Below are positions 1 through 6,043 of a stretch of DNA of 8,154 bases, in pieces. The notes below the pieces were generated by a model that had not been told where the DNA came from, did not search any database, and was given only the letters and a program-made list of their open reading frames with translations. Location of the stretch: contig JARDZH010000057.1 in assembly GCA_029240955.1 (NCBI GenBank), positions 1 through 8,154 on the forward strand, given 5' to 3'. This DNA comes from Pseudomonas sp. Its GTDB lineage: Bacteria; Pseudomonadota; Gammaproteobacteria; Pseudomonadales; Pseudomonadaceae. How positions within the stretch are numbered: the stretch's first letter is position 1; each line of letters begins with the position of its first letter. Position numbers and translations under genes: made by a program.

Positions 1-321
1 GGCGTCAGCCGACACGCCACCAACCACATTGTCGATGCGGATGAAGACGGCGTCGTGGTGCGCTATCAGAATCTGCTGGTGCGCTACGCGACGCCAGAGT
101 CGGCCGCGATACTGGGAGATGGCCAAGCCATCGATAGCCCCGATGATTTGCCTGCCATCTGGCTCTACTCGCCAATGATGGATCGCTTGCGTCGAACTGA
201 ACACGGCTGGAAAGTCTTCGAGCGGTTCATAGGTGGTTCAGCCATCAACATGAGGCTTAACCCACCGATTACTGATGCTGCTCAACTTGCCAAGTACATG
301 CCCCAATTAAAGCAAGCGTAA
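1..321 (+). CDS. NTF2/SnoaL-like family protein, C-terminal part (5' end outside window)
   Basis: The frame is open from base 1 to a TAA stop at 319-321, giving 106 visible residues. The start lies upstream of the window, so this entry is 5'-partial. The segment begins with an R-H-x-x-x-N-H-x-V-D-x-D-x-D-G pattern followed by a beta-strand-like V-V-V-R-Y-Q-N, which is typical of the SnoaL-like branch of the nuclear transport factor 2 fold. Members are small cone-shaped alpha+beta proteins of roughly 130-160 residues, used as hydroxylases, dehydratases, isomerases or ligand-binding proteins; the substrate cannot be told from this fragment. The motif W-x-x-F-E-R-F near the C-terminus fits the last strand and helix of that fold. 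The gene converges on the tetR-type gene at 401-1003 with a 79-base gap, so the two are not one operon. Family assignment is fairly secure; function is unknown. Confidence 0.7.
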   Translation, partial: GVSRHATNHIVDADEDGVVVRYQNLLVRYATPESAAILGDGQAIDSPDDLPAIWLYSPMMDRLRRTEHGWKVFERFIGGSAINMRLNPPITDAAQLAKYMPQLKQA

Positions 322-400
322 GACCTGCCATCGTCGAGTAGAAATGAAAGGGGGGCGTTCCACACATATTCGGAATAGCGAAGCCCTTGCTAACAGTAAG

Positions 401-1003
401 TCAGTCTTCATCCTTTGAGCGGCGCTTAGCAGCCCGCTCTTTTTTTGTGGGAGTGACAGGCCAGGCATTAATGACCGATTGTAGAAACTGCTCAGACAGT
501 TCAGGGCTATCCAGCGCTCTGGCAATGAGCATCGCCCCGGTGATCGATGAAAGGATGCGTAGTGACTCTTGGTACTTTTCTTCATGATTTGCGCCTTCGA
601 CCAACGCCATCAGGGTATCGATCAAATGCTCGACGCCTCTGGTGAAGGAGCTGCTGACCGTGCCACCGGTACGCGCGACATCCGCACCTAATGCAGGAAT
701 CGGACAACCCTCGGTCCAGTTATCCAGATGCGCTTGTGTCAGGTACGTCTTGACGAGCTCAGGAATAGATTTGGCATTCTGCCAATCCTGAATATTTGAT
801 TCAAATGTCCGGCTGACCGCTTCTGACGCGAGCTGTTCCTTGCCGCCCGGAAACTGTCCGTAGAATCCGCCATGGGTCAGTCCAACTGAGCGCGAGAGCT
901 CGCCGATACCAATTCCGTCGATGCCTTTTTCCCGATACAGCCGTGACGCTGCAGTAAGGATGGCTTCTTTGTTGGCTGCGGCCTGGTCTTTCGTCACTTT
1001 CAT
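401..1003 (-). CDS. TetR/AcrR family transcriptional regulator
   Basis: This gene encodes a 200-residue cytoplasmic DNA-binding regulator, a normal length for TetR proteins. The frame can be extended upstream to 1042, but I chose the ATG at 1001-1003 because an AGGAG ribosome site lies 7 bases upstream and because TetR proteins usually begin a few residues before the first helix. Residues about 11-58 form the TetR_N helix-turn-helix: A-I-L-x-A-A-S-x-L-Y-x-E-K-G, then I-G-E-L-S-R-S-V-G-L and the recognition helix T-H-G-G-F-Y-G-Q-F, ending in G-K-E-Q-L. The remaining residues form the helical ligand-binding and dimer domain, with a G-C-P-I-P-A-L-G motif near residue 106. The C-terminal tail is strongly charged (KKER, KRRSKDED). 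The gene diverges from the mexT-like remnant and sits where mexS lies in P. aeruginosa. Targets may include its own promoter (see 1067-1095) or neighbours; the ligand is not predictable. Confidence 0.9.
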   Translation of the reverse strand: MKVTKDQAAANKEAILTAASRLYREKGIDGIGIGELSRSVGLTHGGFYGQFPGGKEQLASEAVSRTFESNIQDWQNAKSIPELVKTYLTQAHLDNWTEGCPIPALGADVARTGGTVSSSFTRGVEHLIDTLMALVEGANHEEKYQESLRILSSITGAMLIARALDSPELSEQFLQSVINAWPVTPTKKERAAKRRSKDED

Positions 1004-1010
1004 GAAATTG

Positions 1011-1015
1011 CTCCT
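1011..1015 (-). promoter_or_regulatory. Ribosome binding site deciding the tetR start
   Basis: Read on the minus strand the sequence is AGGAG, 7 bases before the ATG at 1003-1001. The alternative upstream start at 1042 has no comparable site and would add 13 residues unlike a TetR N-terminus. Confidence 0.7.
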
Positions 1016-1066
1016 GTGGCCAGGTTGGCATCGCCTGGACATAACGATGTTGCTGGGCTGGCTTTC

Positions 1067-1095
1067 ATGATATTCGTCATATAAAGTTGCTGCAA
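1067..1095 (-). promoter_or_regulatory. Candidate sigma-70 promoter of the tetR gene with overlapping palindrome
   Basis: On the minus strand a -35-like TTGCAG (1095-1090) is followed after exactly 17 bases by a -10-like TATCAT (1072-1067), about 64 bases before the tetR ATG. Bases 1067-1080 read ATGATATTCGTCAT, with arms ATGA/TCAT around 6 bases, so a small palindrome covers the -10 box. This placement is typical of an autorepressed TetR gene. The hexamers are visible in the sequence; the promoter function and TetR binding are inferred. The arms are short, so chance is possible. Confidence 0.4.
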
Positions 1096-1160
1096 TGGCT
1101 GTCTAGGCATCTGTAGAAGTCTCGCGGATCCCATGGCTTTAGCTCAAGTCAAATAATTTT

Positions 1161-1172
1161 CCGGTGGACCGG
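1161..1172. repeat. Short palindrome over the ribosome-binding region of the mexT-like ORF
   Basis: CCGGTGGACCGG is a perfect inverted repeat (CCGGT, 2-base centre, ACCGG) that ends 4 bases before the ATG at 1177. It contains the only weak Shine-Dalgarno-like stretch, GGTGGA. In mRNA a tight GC-rich hairpin here could limit translation of the mexT-like ORF. It could also be a protein-binding site or chance. Confidence 0.35.
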
Positions 1173-1176
1173 CCCC

Positions 1177-1455
1177 ATGAAACGTAATGATCTGCGCTGT
1201 GTCGATCTGAATCTGCTGGTGGTGTTCGAAGCTCTTATTCAGGAGCGCAACCTCACCCGCGCCGCTGAAAAATTATCTCTTGGTCAGCCAGCGGTCAGCG
1301 CAGCGCTGGTGCGTTTGCGCAGGCTGTTCAACGACCCTCTGTTCGAGCGCATCGGTCGTCGAATGGTGCCCACCTCTCGTGCATTGCGTGCTGCACAGAC
1401 GCTCGGGCCGGCGTTGGATTGCGTGTGTACTGCGATCGCCGACACCAGGGTTTAA
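1177..1455 (+). pseudogene. mexT: MexT-like LysR regulator cut to its DNA-binding domain and linker helix
   Basis: This 92-codon ORF starts M-K-R-N-D-L-R-C-V-D-L-N-L-L-V-V-F-E, very like the start of P. aeruginosa MexT. It contains the LysR winged helix-turn-helix at about residues 8-65 (L-T-R-A-A-E-K-L-S-L-G-Q-P-A-V-S-A-A-L, then F-N-D-P-L-F-E-R-I-G-R-R-M). Residues about 66-89 match the linker helix that pairs two monomers. A TAA stop follows residue 92. LysR proteins, MexT included, are about 300 residues, so the whole two-lobed effector domain is missing. No remaining piece of it appears in any frame of the 140 bases before mexE, which points to an internal deletion of roughly 600 bases rather than a point frameshift. 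Its place directly upstream and co-oriented with mexE is that of mexT in P. aeruginosa. It may be dead, or it may make a small DNA-binding protein unable to sense an effector. Identity as a mexT relative is confident; activity is unknown. Confidence 0.8.
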
Positions 1456-1490
1456 CCGGGCTGATCCCTTTTTTTGTCATTAAATATGAT

Positions 1491-1513
1491 GGCTATCATT
1501 ATTAGTGATAGCC
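1491..1513. promoter_or_regulatory. Candidate LysR-type (MexT) operator upstream of mexE
   Basis: GGCTATCA and TGATAGCC form a perfect 8-bp inverted repeat separated by 7 bases. The core reads ATC-N9-GAT and contains T-N11-A, the classical nod-box/LysR pattern. The MexT consensus as I remember it, ATCA-N5-GTCGAT-N4-ACYAT, fits partly: ATCA, N5, three of six bases including GAT, N4, then three of five. The repeat centre (1502) lies 94 bases before the mexE start. It would sit at about -65 if the -10 box is 1555-1560, which is the usual LysR recognition position. No T-run follows, so it is not an intrinsic terminator. The repeat itself is certain; the regulator that binds it is inferred. Confidence 0.6.
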
Positions 1514-1530
1514 AACTTCACTCCCTTCGA

Positions 1531-1560
1531 TTCGTCGTGACCTCGTGCGAGGCCGAGAAT
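1531..1560 (+). promoter_or_regulatory. Tentative activator-dependent mexE promoter
   Basis: A -10-like GAGAAT (1555-1560) has only a poor -35 match 18 bases upstream (TTCGTC, 1531-1536), as expected for a promoter that needs an activator bound further upstream. It puts the LysR-type repeat at about -65. A competing reading is TTGTCA (1474-1479), 17 bases, CATTAT (1497-1502), in which the repeat would cover the -10 box and act as a repressor site. The sequence alone does not decide between them. Confidence 0.22.
1541..1552. repeat. Short palindrome in the mexE upstream region
   Basis: CCTCGTGCGAGG has perfect 5-base arms (CCTCG/CGAGG) around TG and ends 43 bases before the mexE ATG. It could be a small protein-binding site between possible -35 and -10 elements, or a leader hairpin. 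Arms this short occur by chance in GC-rich DNA. Confidence 0.25.
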
Positions 1561-1595
1561 CCGCAAATTCCCAAACCGTCTGGCGGACACAACCC

Positions 1596-2840
1596 ATGGA
1601 ACAGTCACTCAAACCTTTGCGTTATCCCCTTGCCGCGTTGGCGCTGGTAGCGCTTGCTGCGTGTGAACGCACACCCGATGCCGCTCAGGTTCCCGGGGCG
1701 CCGCACGTTACCGTCGCGAAAGTGCTTGAGCAACCCATCACCGAGTGGGATGAAGTCACTGCTCGCCTGGAAGCACCAGAAACCGTAGAGGTTCGCCCAC
1801 GGGTGACGGGCCAGATCGAACGCGTGGCTTTTACCGATGGTGTGCTGGTGAAGAAGGGCGATTTGCTGTTCCAGATTGATCCGCGTCCGTTCGAGCATGA
1901 AGTGCATCGCATCGAGGCGCAGTTGCAACAGGCACGCGCCACGCTGATCCGCACTAGCAACGAGGCGCAGCGCGGACAGCGTCTGTTAAGCAGCAACGCG
2001 ATCTCTGCCGAACTCGCCGACACTCGCACAACCACGGCGCAGGAAGCCCGGGCCGGTGTCGATGCGATCCAGGCGCAGCTGGATCTGGCGCGTTTGAATC
2101 TCAGCTTTACCCGCGTCACGGCGCCGATCACCGGTCGTGTCAGCCGCGCGGAAATCACCGCCGGCAACATTGTCACCGCCGACACGACCGCGCTGACCAG
2201 CGTGGTCTCCACCGACAAGGTCTACGCATACTTCGATGCTGACGAACGCATGTTCCTCAAGTACAGCCTGCTTTCCCGCCAGGGCCAGCGCGGCCAGACC
2301 ACGCCGGTCTACATGGGGCTTTCGAACGAGGAGGGCAACACGCACCTTGGGCAGATGAATTTTGTCGACAACCAGGTAAACCCGAAAACCGGCACCATCC
2401 GAGGCCGTGCGGTTTTTGATAACGCTGGCGGTCAATACACCCCTGGTCTGTATGCGCGCTTGAAACTGGTGGGTAGCGCTGCGTATCCCGGTCTGTTGAT
2501 CAAAGACGAAGCGGTCGGCACCGACCTCGGCAAGAAATTCGTGCTAGTGGTCGGCCAGGACAACAAAGCGGTTTATCGCAGCGTTGATCTGGGGCCGAAA
2601 CTGGAAGGCCTGCGCATCGTGCGCAGCGGCTTGCAGAAAGAAGATCGCATCGTCATCAACGGCCTGCAGCGCGTCCGCCCAGGTGCTTTGATCGATCCGC
2701 AGGACGCGCCGATGGCGAGCCCGGAAACGGTCACCACACTGGCTCGCCAGCGTCAGGCAATCGAAGCCGCCAATCAACCGGCTTCAGCTAAATCGCCTGC
2801 GCTGGTGAATGCTGAATCTGCCGCTGCACCTCGCGGATAA
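1596..2840 (+). CDS. mexE: MexE-type RND efflux periplasmic adaptor lipoprotein
   Basis: This encodes the 414-residue membrane fusion protein that bridges the inner-membrane pump MexF and the outer-membrane channel OprN in the periplasm. The frame is open from 1545, but I chose the ATG at 1596 because it gives M-E-Q-S, as in P. aeruginosa MexE, followed directly by a lipoprotein signal: a hydrophobic stretch at residues 11-22 and lipobox L-A-A-C with acylated Cys23. Residues about 66-98 form the first lipoyl half (P-R-V-T-G-Q-I ... G-D-L-L-F-Q-I-D-P-R-P-F). Residues 99-172 form the alpha-helical hairpin, 173-205 the second lipoyl half (T-A-P-I-T-G-R-V-S-R), 206-295 the beta-barrel, and 296-370 the membrane-proximal domain. 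The tail after 370 is Ala-rich and probably disordered. It is first in the operon, with mexF 11 bases downstream. Length and motifs are complete, so it looks functional. Confidence 0.95.
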   Translation: MEQSLKPLRYPLAALALVALAACERTPDAAQVPGAPHVTVAKVLEQPITEWDEVTARLEAPETVEVRPRVTGQIERVAFTDGVLVKKGDLLFQIDPRPFEHEVHRIEAQLQQARATLIRTSNEAQRGQRLLSSNAISAELADTRTTTAQEARAGVDAIQAQLDLARLNLSFTRVTAPITGRVSRAEITAGNIVTADTTALTSVVSTDKVYAYFDADERMFLKYSLLSRQGQRGQTTPVYMGLSNEEGNTHLGQMNFVDNQVNPKTGTIRGRAVFDNAGGQYTPGLYARLKLVGSAAYPGLLIKDEAVGTDLGKKFVLVVGQDNKAVYRSVDLGPKLEGLRIVRSGLQKEDRIVINGLQRVRPGALIDPQDAPMASPETVTTLARQRQAIEAANQPASAKSPALVNAESAAAPRG

Positions 2841-2851
2841 GGAGCACTGAC

Positions 2852-5800
2852 ATGAAGTTCTCCCAGTTCTTTATCACGCGGCCGATTTTCGCCGCAGTGC
2901 TATCGCTGCTGATCCTGATCGCCGGAGCCATCTCGCTGTTCCAGTTACCGATCAGCGAATACCCGGAAGTGGTGCCACCGACCGTGGTGGTCCACGCCAA
3001 CTACCCCGGCGCCAACCCGAAAGTCATCGGTGAAACCGTGGCCGCGCCGTTGGAGCAGGCGATCACCGGCGTCGAGAACATGTTGTACATGTCCTCGCAA
3101 TCCACCGCTGACGGCCGACTGACCCTGACCGTGACATTCGCTTTGGGCACCGATCTGGACAACGCCCAGGTCCAAGTGCAGAACCGTGTGACCCGCACCG
3201 AACCCAAGCTGCCAGAGGAAGTGACGCGCATAGGTATTACCGTCGACAAGGCTTCTCCCGAGCTGACCTTGCTGGTGCATCTGGTGGCACCGGACAAGCG
3301 CTACGACATGCTCTACCTGTCGAACTACGCGATCCTCAACGTCAAGGATGAGCTGTCGCGCCTCGACGGTATCGGCGATGTGAAGATGTTCGGTATCGGT
3401 GATTACTCGCTGCGTATCTGGCTCGATCCGAACAAGACCGCTTCGCGCAATCTGACCGCAACCGACGTAGTTAACGCGGTGCGCGAGCAGAACCGTCAGG
3501 TCGCTGCAGGACAACTGGGTTCGCCGCCGGCACCGAATGCCACGAGCTTCCAGATGTCGATCAACTCCCAGGGGCGTTTGGTCAGTGAAGAAGAGTTCGA
3601 GAACGTCATTATCCGCAGCGGTCCGGATGGCGAGATCACGCGTCTGAAAGACATCGCCCGGGTCGAGTTGGGCTCCAACCAATACGCCTTGCGCGCCTTG
3701 CTCAACAACGAGGAAGCGGTGGCGATGCCGATCTTCCAGCGTCCGGGCTCGAATGCGATCGACATCTCCAACCAGGTGCGGGCGAAGATGGCGGAACTGA
3801 AGAAGAGTTTCCCGGAAGGCATGGACTACGAAATTGTCTATGACCCGACGATCTTCGTGCGCAGTTCGATCGAGGCAGTGGTTCACACCCTGTTCGAAGC
3901 ATTGATTCTCGTGGTACTGGTGGTGATCCTGTTCCTGCAAACCTGGCGCGCCTCGATCATTCCGCTGGTCGCGGTGCCGGTGTCGCTGATCGGTACGTTT
4001 GCCGTGATGCACCTGTTCGGCTTCTCGTTGAATGCGCTGTCGCTGTTCGGCCTCGTGCTGGCGATCGGGATCGTGGTGGACGATGCGATCGTGGTGGTGG
4101 AGAACGTCGAACGGAACATCGAGTCGGGGCTGGAACCGGTCGAGGCGACCAAAAAAGCCATGGGCGAGGTGACCGGTCCGATCATTGCCACGGCGCTGGT
4201 GTTGTGTGCGGTGTTCGTACCCGCAGCCTTTATTTCCGGCTTGACCGGGCAGTTCTACAAGCAGTTTGCGTTGACGATTGCGATCTCTACGGTGATCTCT
4301 GCGTTCAACTCCTTGACCTTGTCACCGGCCCTGGCCGCCGTGTTGCTCAAGGCACACGGCGCACCGAAGGACCGTTTCTCCAAAGTGTTGGATCGCCTGC
4401 TTGGTGGCTGGCTGTTCAAACCTTTCAACCGCTTCTTCGATAAGGCCAGCCATGGCTATGTGATTGCCGTGGCCAAGATCATTCGCGGCAGCAGCGTGGC
4501 GTTGCTGATATACGCAGGTCTGATCGCCTTGACCTACATGGGCTTCAGCACCACGCCGACCGGTTTTGTGCCGACCCAGGACAAGAAGTACCTAGTGACT
4601 TTCGCCCAATTGCCGGACGCCGCGAGCCTGGATCGCACCGAAAACGTGATCCGGCGCATGAGCACCATCGCCATGAACGAACCGGGCTTCGACAGCGCCG
4701 TGGCCTTCCCGGGCCTTTCGATCAACGGCTTCACAAACAGTCCGAATGCCGGCATCGCCTTCATCGGTTTGCGGCCGTTCGATGAGCGCAAGGATCCGAG
4801 CCTGTCAGCCGGGGCGATTTCCGCTTCGCTGAACGCCAAGTTCGGCAGCATCCAGGACGCCTACATCGCGGTGTTTCCGCCGCCGCCAGTGCAAGGCTTG
4901 GGCACCATCGGCGGGTTCCGTTTGCAGATCGAGGACCGGGGCAACCTGGGTTACGACGAGCTGTACAAAGAAACCATGAACATCATCAACAAGAGCCGCA
5001 GCGTTCCGGAGCTGGCCAACCTGTTCACCAGTTACACGATCAACGTGCCGCAGATCGAAGCCGCCATTGACCGCGAAAAAGCCAAGACCCACGGCGTGGC
5101 GATCAACCACATTTTCGACACGTTGCAGGTGTACCTGGGCTCGCTGTATGCCAACGACTTCAACCGTTTCGGGCGGACCTACCAGGTCAACGTACAGGCC
5201 GAACAACAGTTCCGCCAGGAGCCGGAACAGATCGGCCAATTGAAGGTGCGCAACGACCGCGGCGAGATGATCCCGTTGGCCACCTTCGTCAAGATCAGCC
5301 CTAGTTCGGGGCCTGACCGCGTCTCGCACTACAACGGTTTCGTCACCGCCGAAATCAACGGCAGCGCTGCGCCAGGCTACAGCTCCGGCCAGGCCCAGGC
5401 GGCGATTGAAAAACTGCTGAAAGAAGAATTGCCGAATGGCATGACCTACGAATGGACCGACCTGACCTACCAACAGATCCTGTCCGGCAACACCGCGTTG
5501 CTGGTGTTCCCGCTCTGCGTGTTGTTGGCGTTCCTGGTGCTGGCGGCGCTGTATGAAAGCTGGAGCCTGCCATTGGCGGTGATCCTGATCGTGCCGATGA
5601 CCCTGCTGTCGGCGATTGCCGGGGTGATCATTTCCAAGGGCGACAACAACATCTTTACCCAGATCGGCCTGATCGTGCTGGTTGGTCTGGCCTGCAAGAA
5701 CGCGATCCTGATCGTCGAGTTCGCCAAGGACAAACAGGAGCAGGGCATGTCGCCGCTGGATGCGGTGCTGGAGGCTTGCCGCATGCGGTTGCGGCCGATC

Positions 5801-6043
5801 CTGATGACCTCGTTCGCCTTCATCATGGGTGTGATTCCGCTGGTGACGTCCACTGGTTCCGGCTCCGAAATGCGCCGGGCGATGGGGGTTGCGGTGTTCT
5901 CCGGGATGCTCGGCGTAACTTTCTTCGGCTTGCTGCTGACGCCGGTGTTCTTCGTGCTGATTCGTCGCTCCATTGAGCGCAAAAACGCACGCAAGGTCGC
6001 CAAGGTTCACCCAACAACCGCATTGCATCCGGAGGCACACTGA
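2852..6043 (+). CDS. mexF: MexF-type RND multidrug efflux transporter (HAE1 family)
   Basis: This is a 1063-residue inner-membrane proton/drug antiporter, the pumping subunit of the tripartite complex; it works as a trimer. The start ATG at 2852 has GGAG 7 bases upstream. The protein begins with the typical F-S-Q-F-F-I-x-R-P-I-F and TM1 at about residues 11-30, followed by a large periplasmic porter domain, the TM2-TM6 bundle (about 340-495), a second porter half, and TM8-TM12 (about 875-1040). Proton-relay residues are present: Asp410-Asp411 in G-I-V-V-D-D-A-I-V-V-V-E-N, Lys949 in C-K-N-A-I-L-I-V-E-F, and Arg979 and Thr986 around R-L-R-P-I-L-M-T, equivalent to AcrB D407/D408, K940, R971 and T978. 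F-P-P-P-P-V-Q-G-L-G in the second porter half is characteristic of this subfamily. Length and sequence match MexF closely (1062 residues in P. aeruginosa), with no interruption. In P. aeruginosa the complex exports chloramphenicol, fluoroquinolones, trimethoprim and quinolone-signal precursors; the same range here is inferred. Confidence 0.97.
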   Translation: MKFSQFFITRPIFAAVLSLLILIAGAISLFQLPISEYPEVVPPTVVVHANYPGANPKVIGETVAAPLEQAITGVENMLYMSSQSTADGRLTLTVTFALGTDLDNAQVQVQNRVTRTEPKLPEEVTRIGITVDKASPELTLLVHLVAPDKRYDMLYLSNYAILNVKDELSRLDGIGDVKMFGIGDYSLRIWLDPNKTASRNLTATDVVNAVREQNRQVAAGQLGSPPAPNATSFQMSINSQGRLVSEEEFENVIIRSGPDGEITRLKDIARVELGSNQYALRALLNNEEAVAMPIFQRPGSNAIDISNQVRAKMAELKKSFPEGMDYEIVYDPTIFVRSSIEAVVHTLFEALILVVLVVILFLQTWRASIIPLVAVPVSLIGTFAVMHLFGFSLNALSLFGLVLAIGIVVDDAIVVVENVERNIESGLEPVEATKKAMGEVTGPIIATALVLCAVFVPAAFISGLTGQFYKQFALTIAISTVISAFNSLTLSPALAAVLLKAHGAPKDRFSKVLDRLLGGWLFKPFNRFFDKASHGYVIAVAKIIRGSSVALLIYAGLIALTYMGFSTTPTGFVPTQDKKYLVTFAQLPDAASLDRTENVIRRMSTIAMNEPGFDSAVAFPGLSINGFTNSPNAGIAFIGLRPFDERKDPSLSAGAISASLNAKFGSIQDAYIAVFPPPPVQGLGTIGGFRLQIEDRGNLGYDELYKETMNIINKSRSVPELANLFTSYTINVPQIEAAIDREKAKTHGVAINHIFDTLQVYLGSLYANDFNRFGRTYQVNVQAEQQFRQEPEQIGQLKVRNDRGEMIPLATFVKISPSSGPDRVSHYNGFVTAEINGSAAPGYSSGQAQAAIEKLLKEELPNGMTYEWTDLTYQQILSGNTALLVFPLCVLLAFLVLAALYESWSLPLAVILIVPMTLLSAIAGVIISKGDNNIFTQIGLIVLVGLACKNAILIVEFAKDKQEQGMSPLDAVLEACRMRLRPILMTSFAFIMGVIPLVTSTGSGSEMRRAMGVAVFSGMLGVTFFGLLLTPVFFVLIRRSIERKNARKVAKVHPTTALHPEAH

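Noticed and set aside
386..400. Imperfect hairpin CTTGCT-AAC-AGTAAG between the converging NTF2-like and tetR genes
   Set aside because: It is a short AT-rich stem with a G-T pair and no T-run, so not distinguishable from chance.
1458..1475. GGG-CTGAT-CCC followed by seven T, resembling a terminator after the mexT-like ORF
   Set aside because: The stem is only 3 bp and does not extend. It is too weak to call a terminator, though it could be a remnant of the 3' end of a full-length gene.
2945..4012. A 355-codon open frame on the minus strand inside mexF
   Set aside because: It is antisense to conserved MexF porter sequence, with no ribosome site or domain.
4805..6040. A 411-codon open frame on the minus strand inside mexF
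   Set aside because: It mirrors the codon bias of mexF and shows the same Arg/His/Gln-rich shadow composition with no recognisable motif.
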